A program made the position numbers and the translations under genes. From Norana najaformis (taxonomy: Eukaryota; Annelida; Clitellata; Crassiclitellata; Hormogastridae), in assembly GCA_964023275.1 (NCBI GenBank), contig OZ029925.1:12697684-12761683 (forward strand): a stretch of 64,000 nucleotides of DNA, given 5' to 3'. Under the pieces are notes generated by a model. The model was not told the DNA's origin. It saw nothing but the letters and a program-made list of their open reading frames with translations, and did no database searches. How positions within the stretch are numbered: position 1 is the first letter of the stretch; each line of letters begins with the position of its first letter. Shown in pieces: positions 26,801-38,929 of this stretch.

Positions 26801-27589
26801 AGTAAGGCTTGGCAAGTAAAATCCAAGCACAGTAATGCAACATGATATAAGATAATGCAAGATCATATAAGCTGAAACCATGAGCCAAGGCAAGATAAGG
26901 TGAGGTAAGATAAAGTAAGGCAAGGTTTGTATCCCACTGATAATGTTCTGGCATTCAAGACTGAATATTTTCAAATAATGAACTGAAACTTAATAAAGTC
27001 TAATTTTAAAATACGTGTATTGACTTGATACTGATTATATATTGGCATAGAGCGACTTACAAGGTCAATGCTATAGTCCTTCATGTAGACGCTTTGCTTC
27101 TCCATCTCTGGTGTTGGAGGACGGTGCTTCTGAAGCTTCGGACGGTACACATCCTCCTCCGGCATCTACACATCAAGAAATAGAAAACAAACAAAGAACA
27201 ACTTAAAAATTAAACACAGAAAAATAAGAAATACTTAAAGGTAAACCACAAAAACAAAGGCAAAGCTCACCTAAACCAGTTAGAGGTCACACAATGGCCT
27301 GTCCCAAATCAAATGTGGGCATAGACATGGTTTCTATCGAAAGACTCACCTCAATGAGGCAGAGAGACTGACAAACAGAAAGACAGAGAGATACTCAGAC
27401 AGACAGACAGACCAAAGATCTTCATAAACTTAGAGAGACTGAAAAGAATAAGCTCGTTACCTTAGGGATACCATAGTGGTCTTTGTAGGCAGTAGAAGGA
27501 TCTGTTTCGATCTTTCCAAGGCGGAGAAGATCCCTGGAGATTGGTCGGAATGGAGCTGCTGGAGGCCTATATGGAAACTCGATGAACGT
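23847..27589 (-). CDS. unrecognised Pro/Tyr-rich multi-exon gene (5' end missing)
   Basis: Coding exons read as 27461-27589, 27061-27165, 26513-26689, 26036-26078, 25024-25298, 24526-24653, and a candidate last exon 23847-23892; all junction phases agree, giving about 300 residues. The start is not found; a possible first exon lies near 30130-30180. Visible features: FPYRPPAAPFRP, RLGKIETDP and DHYGIPK in the first exon; RPPTPEMEKQS; a charged stretch DEERKRKKG followed by PKRPPRPYDYSK; SSYFGGSIAKIAYRAGLDE; a Cys-rich HIPCCRPEQKFHPE; DHYATSIPNP; and LSPYLPLNPGFQ. There is no signal peptide, membrane segment or catalytic motif. Short Pro/Tyr/Arg modules resemble proteins bound inside axonemal microtubules (for instance the sperm microtubule inner proteins, perhaps TEPP/SPMIP8). 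That is a guess from composition, not a recognised match. Confidence 0.7.
24184..24405 (-). mobile_element. LINE C-terminal ORF fragment (CR1/L2 type, family 2)
   Basis: An open minus-strand frame encodes the usual end of a CR1/L2 reverse-transcriptase ORF: LFVPRVKSSLAQQRAFAVV, then RPALWNELPLSF, then LKTFLFPRGSHAG, then a stop. A GTGCTATATAAG-type 3' end follows. It lies in an intron of the unrecognised gene, in the same orientation. Confidence 0.8.
25375..25535. repeat. degenerate GGTAAGGCAAG array
   Basis: Units such as AAGGCAAGGTAAG and GAGGTAAGG, in an intron of the unrecognised gene. Confidence 0.7.
25690..25800 (-). mobile_element. LINE 3' tail (CR1/L2 type, family 2)
   Basis: The minus strand reads TTGTGTTGTCAGGTCGGGAG, then CTCATGAATT, AGTGGTGCTATATAAATTTG and a TTACAGTTACAA tail. 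It is colinear with the copies at 9100 and 37485. Confidence 0.6.
25838..25919. repeat. intronic hairpin element
   Basis: A perfect 13-base inverted repeat (CTGCCGGTGTGGC at 25855-25867 and its complement at 25882-25894) surrounds a 14-base loop. Outside it the arms continue to pair imperfectly (GGCCTGCATTGTGCC against GGCGCAGTGTGGGCC) to about 82 bases in all. Confidence 0.75.
26352..26380. repeat. (GAT)n microsatellite
   Basis: A short GATGATGATGATGATGAC run in an intron. Confidence 0.9.
26700..26925. repeat. degenerate GGTAAG array
   Basis: A run of GTAAGGTAAGGT and GGTAAGATAAGT variants starting about 10 bases upstream of the acceptor of the exon at 26513-26689. Confidence 0.7.
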
Positions 27590-30307
27590 CTGGAAAAGAA
27601 TCAGAAACTCAGTAATATGTTTGTTCAATTTAACATTGCAAAGTCAGAATGTATTTGCAGATCACGCTGTGTACTGTGAAAGGAATCTAATGTAATGAAT
27701 GTAATCCATGTAGTATAAATGTAACTTAACGTAGAAGTCTTATGTAATATAATTTAATCCTATTTAATATACCATTCGGTCTAATGTGTTTTAATTTAAT
27801 CCAATATATTCTCCTGTAATCTAACATATATACTAAACTGTAATGTAGTCAGAAATACTCTAATGAAGTCTGACGTAACCTATTACACATTCCAATGTAG
27901 TATATTTGAATCTATTTTAGCCACAAGCAATAGAAAGAATAACTATGTATGCATGTATGTAAGTGGGTCCCCTATGTATATATGTATGTATGTATTCGTG
28001 TGTATGTATGGGTGTATGTAAGTATGTGTGTGAGCCTTTGTATAGTACATTTTAAGGACCTCTCAAAGCGCTATGAATGTGGCTGTCTAAGTGATCCAAA
28101 CAGGTGCACTTTAAAATAAGAACAGAATGTAACTTGAGCAGAGTTAGAAGGAACAGAACACGTGTTCACAGAAAGTAGGGATGGACCAATGCAACAGTCT
28201 AATTTTACATGTTCATGTATGAAAGTGAGCAACCAGAAGATCTCTACAAGCAGCCAAGGGGTCAGAGTGCATAAAACTCCGTATATTTAGATTGGGACAC
28301 CCATGGTGAAATCCCCCCAAATTTTAAGAAAGTCTTCAAAATCATTAGATAAACTAGTTGCCTTTAGATGAAAACAACAATATGTCAATTCATAGGAGAT
28401 GAAAAAGGGTGATCATGAAAAAAAGGTGATCAGAAATTCAGAAGATAAATATTAAAGAATGTCTGAAAACAGCAGAGGCACAACAACAACAGTTAAGCAG
28501 AAGCCATTGTAGGACTGACATCCATGTACACAGAAGTCCGGCAGTCATCTTCGCTGACTCTCTTTGGCAGAGTCGTTGGACTTCGCTTGTGCCGGCACCG
28601 ATGGAAACTAAAAACATCAGAAAAGATCCACATATTCATTCATTAAATCTTCCACCAATCAATAACGTCCACCCGTCCATCCTTCTATCCATTGACCAAC
28701 CCACTGAACAATTAGTCGCTCACTGGTTTCATTCATCGATACATTCAAACAACAATCGATCTGTCCATCCATTTTACCGAAAAAAACCAACCATCCACTC
28801 AACCGAATGTCCGTCCATCCATCCATCTATCCGTCTATCTATCGGTCGGTCGGTCCGTCCTTCCGTCCGTCCATCTACTCACTCATCGTAGCAGGACTGG
28901 CAGATGCACTTATTACAGGGTCGAGCGGTATACATGACTCTCTAAACTTCGCGGTCGACTAAAGATCAAACGAGTCAGAACGTCCAGACACAAGTCCCCG
29001 ATGGATACACGACTTCAGCTTATTTGTCTTCTCTATCCCAAAACATCCACCCACGATCCTCCTCGTAGTTTCCCAACTCCCTTTTCGTCAAACGACGATT
29101 TTCCCGTTCTTTAGCGACCTATACTGCGTATTTCTCAGAAAATAACTGAGATCCGCGTGATGCGAGTTAGCAGAGCGCCTTCATGACGTCATGATTATCT
29201 ATCTAAATAAGATTCCAGAAAATTTATATAGCGCTTTTAAATCAAGAAAATTGCCATCCGTTGAACTTCCTACTCATCCAAAATTCACTTGCCCGAGCTG
29301 TCACCAGGGCATTATTGCGATCTTGCATCATCCTTCCACGCCTAACTGACGTTGACATTAAGCCACATTCACTGTCTACAAACACATACTTACCGTATGC
29401 ACATGTGATCCCACGTAAACACCCCTTACCTGGCTTGAAACTCTTAAATTTGTGCTATATAAATTTACAAATAAATAATACAAAAATACCACGGCTTGTT
29501 AAATTTTTTCAAAGTTCAAAAAACAGTTGTGCTTGTATTCGTGGCCTCCTCGATCGATTCTTTTTATGTTTTTTTATAATTCGGTGACGAATGAACGTTA
29601 GAAACATTCAGTTACATTCGCTAGGTGGCAGATCAGTTTCATAAATGTCCATTGAGGCAGCTTTGAATGATCCAATTGTATTCGCGAGATGGCGATAGTG
29701 AGTCTTAAAATGCTCATTAACGAGAAATTCCGTTCTAAGTGATTTATACGCTGTACGTGTTTTTCACGATTTCGACAAATTTAATCGAAAACAAGACTCT
29801 GTATGGACTTAAGCCTACGGCAAACATCCACCGTCGTCAGCAATAAGGTAATCCTCGTCTTTATCGTGAGACGTTCAACGCTGGCACGATACATTGACCG
29901 ACCGTTTACCCACATCTAAGCTATGTTTAACCTCGATTGCAAACACCGCGAAATGTCTTGCCGAAAACGACTTCGGAAATATGACATTTTCAAAAGTTAC
30001 GATCGTTGCGGCATGACTTGGTGGAACTGATCCAGGAGTCGAAACTATATGGTGCAATGTGTTTTGGGTCTGGGGTTAGGAAATAATTGAGAAAATTAGG
30101 AAATAAGATGGCGAAGGTACGTACGTCCAACAGCTCCCCATCTGCATCCGCCGGAGACCATACATGACTGCTGGTCACATGACTTGGCTCCGAGCCAGTG
30201 ATCGATATTCACAGATATATATATATATATAAACAGAGGTAGAGTGTTACATGGATATACAATTAGAGATACATACAGAGTAATGAGAAATACAAGCAGA
30301 TACACCA
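27590..30307. other. intron or upstream region of the unrecognised gene
   Basis: It holds (GTAT)n repeats at 27940-28035 and a (CCATCCGT)n-type array at about 28650-28885; the 100-codon plus-strand frame over the latter is a product of the repeat. At 28500-28620 a minus-strand frame after a TTTTTAG could be an exon, but I cannot support it. At 30130-30180 a minus-strand ATG frame ends in a good GTACGT donor and may be the first exon of the gene at 23847-27589. Confidence 0.35.
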
Positions 30308-30520
30308 CGACTATGGAATGATCTCCCTTCTGAATTTCGCAAATTCTCCATTCCTCTGCCCTTCTGTCGTTCACCCACCGTCATCTGTCATAGGCCTCTC
30401 TATCTATTACTCCTCAGGCAACCATTCAAACCTGAAGTCGCACCTTTTGAAGAGATCTTACCCTGATTCATCCAATCCGCCACCTTCTCATTTCTCTCCA
30501 CCATAACACAACCCACCGTA
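30308..30520 (+). mobile_element. L2-like LINE coding fragment
   Basis: The plus strand encodes LWNDLPSEFRKFS and then, after a gap and a frame change, FKPEVAPFEEILP, matching the end of the L2 ORF at 49352-50650. It has no 3' tail. Confidence 0.65.
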
Positions 30521-33444
30521 ACAGCTGCTCCGTCCCCATCTCTCTCTGGTCTTCTGGCAACCGGACCTTGTTCTTGCTTTGGCATTCTTGGACAACCCAC
30601 TGACTCGATGCAGAGCTCATGAATTTCATGAGAATACGAAAATAAAATTATTAAAATATTAGGCCTGAGACTTCATTGGGGTTAGATCTGTTGAATTATA
30701 TGCTAAGCTTCAACTTCTGCCTTTGGGGGTATATTTACATTTTCAGCATTTGAAATTTCTTTTACCAGTGTTAGCACACTGAGTGTGCTAGGCATACTGC
30801 TGTTGCATAAATTTACATTGGCATTTTATCCTCATTGCATTTATAAGCTTACAACTGTTTGCAAAAGGAGACAACATTCTATGTTAAGTGTGCTGCTATT
30901 GTATAAATTTACAATGGAATTTTATGCTTATTGCAGTGTGTTAAGACAGTTTTTAAGCAACTGCATAACTGTAATAATTACGTAATATTATAATGTTAAT
31001 TAGATTAAACATAAAATTTATTAAATACTGTTATATTTATTAAATACTGTTATATAAATTATATGTAATTAAGCCATTCTGTTATTGTCAAGCCTTCCAA
31101 TATTTCCAACTTCACACTTGATCTCTCTACATTCTTGCATTTTTCCTTGACCAAATAAGGAAGAATGTGACTAAGTACTTATTGAAGCAGGTACACAAGC
31201 AAGCAAATATGCAAGTAAGTAGTGGATAACTAGGTACTTGGACTTTGTAATGTGTGTTTGCTTAGAATGACCAATGATTGCTGCTCTGTGATAACAGCTT
31301 TCAAGGAGTTTCTAGATTATATTAGATTTCACGTCCTTAAGTGAAAAGAACTCTCAACCTATATACACAAAAGACTCATTACAACACACTTAATTATAAC
31401 ATGAATTCTGTTACAACACGGTCAGGGACATGGACCCCAAATTTCAGCCATAAGAAATATCCTCATTATAATAACGTTCTTTTTCTGGCTCCAAAGACAC
31501 CATTACAAGGTGTTCCTAGTGTACCAAGTCTATGAAGACTGTAGCAAATCTGCCAATTACCTTCCCTTACTCCTCTCCTCTCTTCCTTTATCTCCTCGCT
31601 TCTGAGATGGTGTCTCTTTAAAAACACCGGGAGGAAGGCAACGGGAAGCCACCTCCCTACTTTTCCCAAGCACGATGAGTGGCGTCGTTGGACTCTTGGA
31701 CCTGCCTAACGGCAGAACACTAAAGAAGATCTCCTCATAAAGTCTGACTTTTGTATCTTATAGTTTTAGGTTCAGGAGTTTATTTCTCTTTGCAATTTAA
31801 TTTGAAATTTATGTACCTCCTCTGCACAGCACAACTTAAGAAATATACTCCTAACAGCACTAATGGTATGCCTCCTAATTTCAAAGCACTGAGCAAACAA
31901 GTTTATAAGTTGCTAGAACAAGTTTTGAAAGCAGTATCAACTTATCTACTCACTGAATCCAAAAACAATAACAAAGAATTGGATCAACAATCAAACTGAT
32001 CCATTGAAGCTGATCGTGGATCAAATCATCAAAGATCGTTGATGAAAAGAACAAACTGATTTTGAATCAAACTGATTGTGATAGAAAGCATCAAAACAAT
32101 CAGAAGATAATTGCTCCTTAAACAACAGGCTTCAGAAAAGTGGTCTTGCGATTGAAGAATGTTTTGGCTGAGCAACAGAATACTTTGGCTGATGTATTAG
32201 CAATTAAACTGGGCAACCTTTTTGTAAGTTTCAAATAATGACACACAACCTTTTCTTACAGGTTACACAATTCTACCATGAACTGTCAGTTTCTTGTAAT
32301 GACGCATCGAGATTCGAACCCCAGCCACAGAGCTGAAGAATCTTGTTAATATGTTCTACTTGACCTTTTCAAATAATTAATTAATCGGTTTAGTCTGAAA
32401 GCTCTGCAAACACAGATTGTCTGCTTTAAAAACACTGTGGCTTAAAATAAGACACTTCAAACACAAAAATTCATATTACCATTTCATTGTCTGTCTGCCT
32501 ATGTGCATACACATCAACTCCACTTTACTAAACTCAGCTGTGTGTCTGTCTGCCTGTCTGCTTACCTACCTGCCTAGACATCAACTGTCATATACCAAGC
32601 ACAGCAACTGTGGCCCACAGACAGTTCTAATATGGCCTTTCTACTGCCCGACTCTGGACCTCGACCTGGCACCGAACCCCTCTTGCCTATCGATTTTGTT
32701 TTGACTGAGCACCTGTGAATAAGCTGGTTCCTGCGACTTAGCTTTCATTGGGCGCTGTAGAAATCTCGACTTTATGATACAATTTCTAGTAATCAAACCA
32801 TCTGTCAACAGGCTGTCTGTCTTTCTGCCTGTATGTCATCGGTTGTCTTGTACAAAAGCATAGGCACTGGTCCACTAGAACTGATGTGGCCTGCTGTAGC
32901 AATACGACAAAACTGTCTGGTATTAAGCAACAATCGATCTTTCTCGCACCTGACAGTTTGTGTTAGTAAGCATCCTAGCTACACTAGTGTTTGCTCTTAG
33001 CAGACTTTTTAAAAAATTGCATACATACTGAATACTGGAAAATACAACAAACTTCAAAACAGAAAAGACATTAAAACTTCAATATTACATGAATAAGCAA
33101 GTTTTCAAAACCTTTAAAGTGTCAACATTCTGAAAGCAACCTTCCTGACACTGCACTAGATTTCAACTTAATTTTTCACCAAATCGCATCAGCAAAATAC
33201 TGTCGCAAAGAACAAACATCAATGATTTCTCAACAGAATGTTGTTATGCAGACGCAATGAAGATCAAAGTTTCAACAAATTTTATCAGCCGCACACGTTC
33301 TGAAGACCAAACTTTCTCAGAGAAATTGCATCAGTTGCAAGTGACTGTTGCACACACAACATATGTTAAATTATCACAAATCCATAGCAGAGAAAAGAAT
33401 GCTGACAGACAATGTGAACCACAGAACCAAAATGTCTGAAAGTG
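30521..33444. other. RAB24 downstream intergenic stretch
   Basis: No gene is supported. Low-complexity AT-rich sequence covers much of it. A plus-strand stretch at 31460-31690 contains a frame ending near AACGGGAAGCCACC, which may be a decayed element. A phrase ATTCGAACCCC at 32308 resembles a tRNA B box and recurs, with changes, at 21513, 51430 and 62570, suggesting tRNA-derived SINE remnants. The 3' UTR of RAB24 lies at the top end. Confidence 0.3.
32620..32778 (+). mobile_element. L2-like LINE 3' fragment
   Basis: It matches the 3' untranslated region of the family: CGAACCCCTCTTGCCTATCG, TTTGACTGAGCAC, TGAATAAGCTGG, GGGCGCTGTAGAAATCTCG. The terminal repeat tail is lost. Confidence 0.75.
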
Positions 33445-36400
33445 CTATGTACATCTGCAGACAGCTTTACTTCGATCCTCGCTGATGTTAATCTTTTCTG
33501 GATCTTCTGCTAGAATAAAAATGGAGACAATGGCATTGCTGCATTACCAATAACAAAGCAACAAAGACTTGGACTGGTAAGGACAGGTAATCACTATGTA
33601 GTAAGTCCCCAATCAACAAAGTAATTTAGTTATTAATCTCCTCAGTCTCTAATTGTAATATTATGTCACTACTTATTAATTTCACTGACTGTAATGCAAT
33701 GTAAAGCAACTTTTAATACAGCTTCATAAGTGGGAAGCTACTTCTAAGGTGCTTTGCAATGTCGTGTTTCCCAACCAGAAATAATCACAAAAGTCACCAA
33801 CTTTTATAGGTTTTTTGTTACTACTACTGTTACTGATAGATGCACGAAAAACAAACACAGTCCCTATAACAGACAAATACAAAACAACATTTTTTTGTGT
33901 CCCTCTTACATTTTAACTGACCAGAAGTGCATTCCAGTTTTAGTGCAAGTCCGGAAAAGCCAAAATCCCATCTCTGCAGCCATGCTTGCTAAACATGATA
34001 ATGAAATTCATTCATTCCAAGTAATTTTACAGTTCCTCACCAATATATCTACTCAGAACCATTCCCAGCTCAATCCCGGTAAAACAGAAGCTTTAGAGTT
34101 GAGAAACGATGTTTCTTTTTAAATTACAAAACACTAAAGCAAATCTACCTTTACGGAAATTTCGTTCATCTCGTGCAAAATCTTCGGCGATTTTGTAGAA
34201 AAGTTCATCTACAAAACCAAGATTAGACTGCCAGATAATCTCAGAGAAATGAACTATAGAAGGGCAGAAACTGCAACCAAGGGCAGAAGGCAAGAGGCCA
34301 ACTGCACGTAACTGTTTAGAAACAGTGAGGATTTAAAACTTGCAGATCTGATACAGGGCAGTCTTCTTTTCCAACAGCATCTTAAGTTAAGTATGCTGTT
34401 CTTGGTACACGTCTTGTCTTTGGCCGGTGCTTAAAGTAGCTAATTAGCTAGCCGCTCCATCTGGAATTAGCTACCTCCTCATACTGTAATTGCAACTCTC
34501 TGAAAGTCTACATTAAACTGGAAAGATACCTCTTCAAATCTTATGGGTCAACGTGTTTTCTACCTCTGGACTTCAAAGAGCACCTCTGAACTATTGGCTG
34601 TATAGCTCTAGCCAGTTAACTAAATTTCAGTACCATTTTACTGTGTTGTATTAAAACATATGAAATTTCTATTACATAAGTAATTGTGCAGGTTCCTAAG
34701 TTGCTAGTTTTCTGATACTCACTAATATTCTCTCCGGTTTTACTGGAAGTTTCAAATACTTGTGCATTTATTTCTGCAAGCAAAATAACAATATCTCAAA
34801 TAAAAAACCCAGAAATATTACAGTTTGTTAGAAAGACACAACTAGTTTTAAAAAATCACCCTGAAATGAAATGACTGCTTACAAATTCACCCAAAAACAC
34901 AATTTCATAAAAACACTCAAAAATGATTAGTTTTCAGCCAAGAAATGCCCATAAATGTAACAATTCCCTAAAAAAATAACAAGAGCCAGCAATTTCTTTT
35001 AAAGAAATATGTTAAAATTTTTTAAAAATGCAATGTTGAAAGGTAGATAATGAAAATTAATCAAACATCAAACACAAACCTTCAGCATAGTCTCGAACAT
35101 TGTGATAGTCGACTTGTTGATTGTGGCGACTGTCGCAGTTAAGTAAATCTTTCTTTGTACCACACAAGTATATCGCACATCCCTACATGGAACACAACGG
35201 CCACTGTAAATTCCGAGCTAAAATATACTCGCTTAATTTCCGCTACTGTAAATCAGCTAACCCACTAATATCTATCAACTATAAGGTCTGAGGTTAAAAT
35301 TCCCTCCTGGATCAGCTACATTTTCAATTTCAGGACCACTTGTGCCCTCTAGTAAACGGCAGGCGTGCCATCAGATGCCACATCATGTTTTGTATGGGTA
35401 CCATATAGCTCCCCTGTAGTATATACAACTCATCGATTCGTATCGCTCATTTCCAGCTGTCATCGGGCAATTGTACCTCTTCTAATTCACGAACTTCCTT
35501 TGTCCATTGAACGGCTCGTTCATAGCTCTTCATATCTGTCAGGTCGTAGCAGACGATGGCCGCTCTTGCTCCTCTGTAGTATATCCGACTCATTGATTCG
35601 TATCGCTCACTTCCAGCTGTGTCCTGCACAAAAATTTACAACAGATAACTCACTTGGGATTGGTAAAATGGTATGGTAAAAATGAAAGGGTAAATATGGT
35701 ATGGTAAATACGGTATGATAAATATGGCATGATAGATATGATACAGTGAACATGATGTAGTAAATATGGCATGGAAAATATGAAGGTAATCGTGAAATGG
35801 TAAATATGGCATGGCAGAAATGGTATATTACAATGATATGGTATATAGACATGATAAACATGATATGGTAAATATGGTAAGGTAAACATGGTATGTTAAA
35901 TATGCACAGGACACCAGAACATCTTCATAAAGCTACATCTGGAAGCCATATTAAAATATATTTTAAAACAAAGTTGCAAAATACTGAGATTTATTTAATT
36001 GCATTCATATCAAATTTTCTTATTTATTTCTAATTAGATGTAATCAGATGACTTCAACAGTGCTGTTACCATAATGCACATGACATCAATCTAAGTCACT
36101 TCAAGCGAAACCATATTCAAAAATCATAGTCCATTAGAGAAATCCAGTCAAATTGCAGTAGGTCAGTAAAACCAGATGAGGCTATGATGGGTAAGCAATT
36201 GGAAACAGACTTTTGTTTAAACCTGAATTACAGTAGAACACTGTGCTCTAAATCATAGTAATACAGAGTACAGTGCTTTCAATTAATATTTATTTGTTTG
36301 AAGCACTTATTACACAAAGAATAACAGAGCAAAGAATGGAGACAGCTGGCAGCATATTGAGGAAACAAGCAACACTCCAGAGAAGAGGCACACGACAGAT

Positions 36401-37364
36401 GAAGAAGATGAAGACGATTATACACACAGTCAGTCAAAACAGTCACAATTTCTGCACAAAAATATGCAAAAGAAGTTTTTAAAATGCACTAAGAGAAATA
36501 TTGGTAGCATAAACGAAAGCAATGTGTCTTACCCAAATGCCTAGAATGACTGTTCGGCCGCAGACTTCGAGTTTCTTGGCACCATATGCTGCACCGATTG
36601 TCTAGAAAAACCAAGCACTAACATCATCAAAAGGTCAATAAAAATAAATCATAAATAGGTCAATAATGAAAAGTATTATTAGGTCAAAAATAAGCAATAA
36701 TACCACAAGACTACAGTGCACCCCATCTAACCTACTTGACTGTAGTATTGCTATCTGTGTCGGTAGGCCGCAGGTGGAGTTTATACCCAAACAAAAATTC
36801 TTCAGCATCAGATAATAATGTAAATAAAATTAAATAAATCACAAATCATATAATTAATAGGTTATAAATGAATGATGATATAAATAAATAATAATATGAA
36901 TGTGTGCAATGCTGACAAGGGTTGATCCACTCTTCAGACACTTCTTGTCAAAAGCATGCAATTATTATCTGACTTTCTTCCTGATATGAAGCAGTTACAG
37001 GTTGTTTTCTACAGCTGAACTAATTTTGGGATCCACGTCCCCAACCACATTATATCAGAATTCACGCTATAATGAAGCGTGTTATAATGAGTCTTCTTTG
37101 TAATTTAACTATGTTTGCATATCTTAGGTCATTACCTAATGGCAAGGCATCAGTTGATGGCACAATGCACCCAGGCATATTTCAGCACCATAAGGCTATG
37201 TCTCAGATAATGCACAGTTCACTGAGTTGACTTACTGCTTGATACGGAATATTTCCCGTGAAATAGTTGCGTAGATATCTCTCAACTAGACTCGTTTTCC
37301 CTCCGAATTCCTTGCCAAGGAGGACAACCTTCATGTCCACCTTGTCTGCTCCTGTGAGAACCAT
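33445..37364 (-). CDS. RAB24: RAB24 small GTPase
   Basis: An atypical Rab linked to autophagy and late endosomal traffic. CDS exons (minus strand): 37236-37364, 36533-36601, 35477-35623, 35080-35182, 34723-34773, 34149-34208, 33445-33509; phases join into 207 aa (human 203). Motifs: P-loop GKEFGGKT (17-24), switch I region TIGAA (from 44), [10 protein letters not shown] (from 66), [21 protein letters not shown] (123-127) in place of the usual NKxD, ETSSKTG (157-163), and the end CRCT. As in human RAB24, Ser71 stands where most Rabs have the catalytic Gln, so weak GTPase activity is expected. The terminal Cys-x-Cys-x differs from the human CCHH but keeps two cysteines for prenylation. The start Met is the first in frame; a TTTTAAG directly upstream of it may be the acceptor of a 5' UTR intron. 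Confidence 0.96.
35405..35463 (-). repeat. partial duplicate of a RAB24 exon
   Basis: About 54 bases inside the intron, 14 bases past the donor of exon 35477-35623, copy that exon's start. On the minus strand it reads [18 protein letters not shown] against [18 protein letters not shown] in the real exon. It lacks its own clear acceptor and runs into unrelated sequence. Confidence 0.88.
35640..35900. repeat. degenerate ATGGTAAATATGGTATGG array
   Basis: About 260 bases of imperfect units of 10-18 bases, just upstream of RAB24 exon 35477-35623 on the gene strand. The frames crossing it are products of the repeat. Confidence 0.85.
36042..36178 (+). repeat. member of a dispersed 140-bp family
   Basis: It carries the family's ordered phrases: AGATGACTTCAACAGTGCTG, ATAATGCACATGACATCAAT, CACTTCAAGCGAAACC and ATAGTCCATTAGAGAAATCC. 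No coding capacity. It is in a RAB24 intron. Confidence 0.65.
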
Positions 37365-37484
37365 TCTTAAAAGAACAACACATCAACTGTATTGTAATGT
37401 AAGCATAATATGAATGAACACGTATACAGCAACATCTTGTGAGGACCATTCTTACTAGAACAAAACATCAGTTGTAATGTAATG

Positions 37485-37700
37485 TAAATCATAATCATAA
37501 GTGCACATTTATATAGCACCTCTCAAGAATACTCCTCAGAGGTGATCCCCACGTGACAATACAAGACCACAATCTTGGATAGAATGGTCTTCAACCGTTG
37601 CTGAAATAGTGGCAGAGAAGGAACAAGAACTTCATGTCACTGGTTGCATGGCAGCCTGTTTCAGAATAAGGGACCGACTACAGCAAAGCTACATGTTGCA
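37485..37700 (-). mobile_element. LINE 3' fragment (CR1/L2 type, family 2)
   Basis: The best-preserved 3' end of family 2. The minus strand reads CTGCCATGCAACCAGTGACA, AAGTTCTTGTTCC, TTGTATTGTCACG, CTCTGAGGAGTATTC, GAGGTGCTATATAAATGTGC and a TTATGATTATG tail. It lies just upstream of the RAB24 start. Confidence 0.6.
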
Positions 37701-38929
37701 CTGTGGAAGAAAGGGACAGAAGAGCAACTGGATCACTTTGTGCTGCAGGGTGGATAGATCAGCCACTGGGTGCAGACGTCACTAACATACATAGTTCCAT
37801 AAATAGGATGCAGTATAACTGGCCAGGCAGTTACGTATTAAATGTAATGTAATTGGGCATTTAGACAGTGCCACTTAAAGGAAACAACTCAGAAGCATTC
37901 TATACCCATCGCCACCAATCCATAATTAAACAACACGACTTTCAGTAGGCTTTCCGTCTGCAAAATCAGGACCATTTCTACCATGGGTAAAATAATAATT
38001 TCAGTGGGCTTCTATGTTTGCTAACCATCTACTAAATCATATTACTGCAATATTTTCATTCCTGAGGAATAAGCACAGTAAAAAAGATCCTGGTATCAAA
38101 CAGGCAAGCTTCCCTGTAACCTAATCCAATCTCATCTTGCAGCATGTATAGTGCCGTTGTCATAATGCACAAGATATCAACCGATCATGCAACAACGCCT
38201 ATCTACAAAGTCAAGCCTTTCTTTACGATGGGTTGGGTTTGAAATCCAGCACTCCAACAGGGACCGGTTTCACAAAGCGCCGAACCCATTTCAGAAAATT
38301 AAGCTGTATCACTTATACTGTTTATCATCCACACTTAGAAGTGAAAACGATTTCAATCTTTGCTAAAGACGATGGTCTAAGCAGCCTCAACAGCTGTGAT
38401 TACAAAGAAGTAGAGCGCTACATAAATCTACATACGCAGCATCGCAATTTTAACTAAAACGCGCGATTTGATCATTTATAACAACCTGTTGAAAATTATA
38501 TAAGCGAATCAAATTGGCGATTATCTGTGGCAAAATTTATGAAAATGAAAGGCTGTCATTAGCTGAATAAAAACCCTTTGCTCACACCAAAGACACCCTT
38601 AAGCTAAAAACAAGCACCACACAGCCATATGAATATTCATACACTAGCCAAGCATAGAATAGTAAGTAAACAGCAAAGCATACAAGGCAGTAACATGCGT
38701 AAGCTCCATATTTTCATACAGTTAAACAGAGACTGGCAATACTATATATTCTCAAACCTCTGCATATAAAATAACACAAACGAAATCTTAAAATTCTCAC
38801 AAGTGCAAGCAAATAATACAGTCAAGGTAAGCGAAGGCAAAGAAGGAGTGTTTTACTCCCAAGTGAAAATCGAAGTTTTCAAGCTATCTTATTTAGCAGT
38901 TAATTGTAAATGTACACGGTTTTTCTATG
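37701..38929. other. RAB24 upstream stretch
   Basis: No exon is supported. One copy of the dispersed 140-bp family lies at about 38105-38175. A 5' untranslated exon of RAB24 could be here but cannot be placed. Confidence 0.35.

Noticed and set aside
28589-28891. 100-codon plus-strand frame rich in His, Pro and Ser
   Set aside because: It runs through a CCATCCGT-type tandem array, and the composition follows the repeat.
30121-30180. First exon of the unrecognised gene (minus-strand ATG frame ending at a GTACGT donor)
   Set aside because: The donor is good, but phase and identity cannot be tied to the exon at 27461-27589, so it is mentioned only as a candidate.
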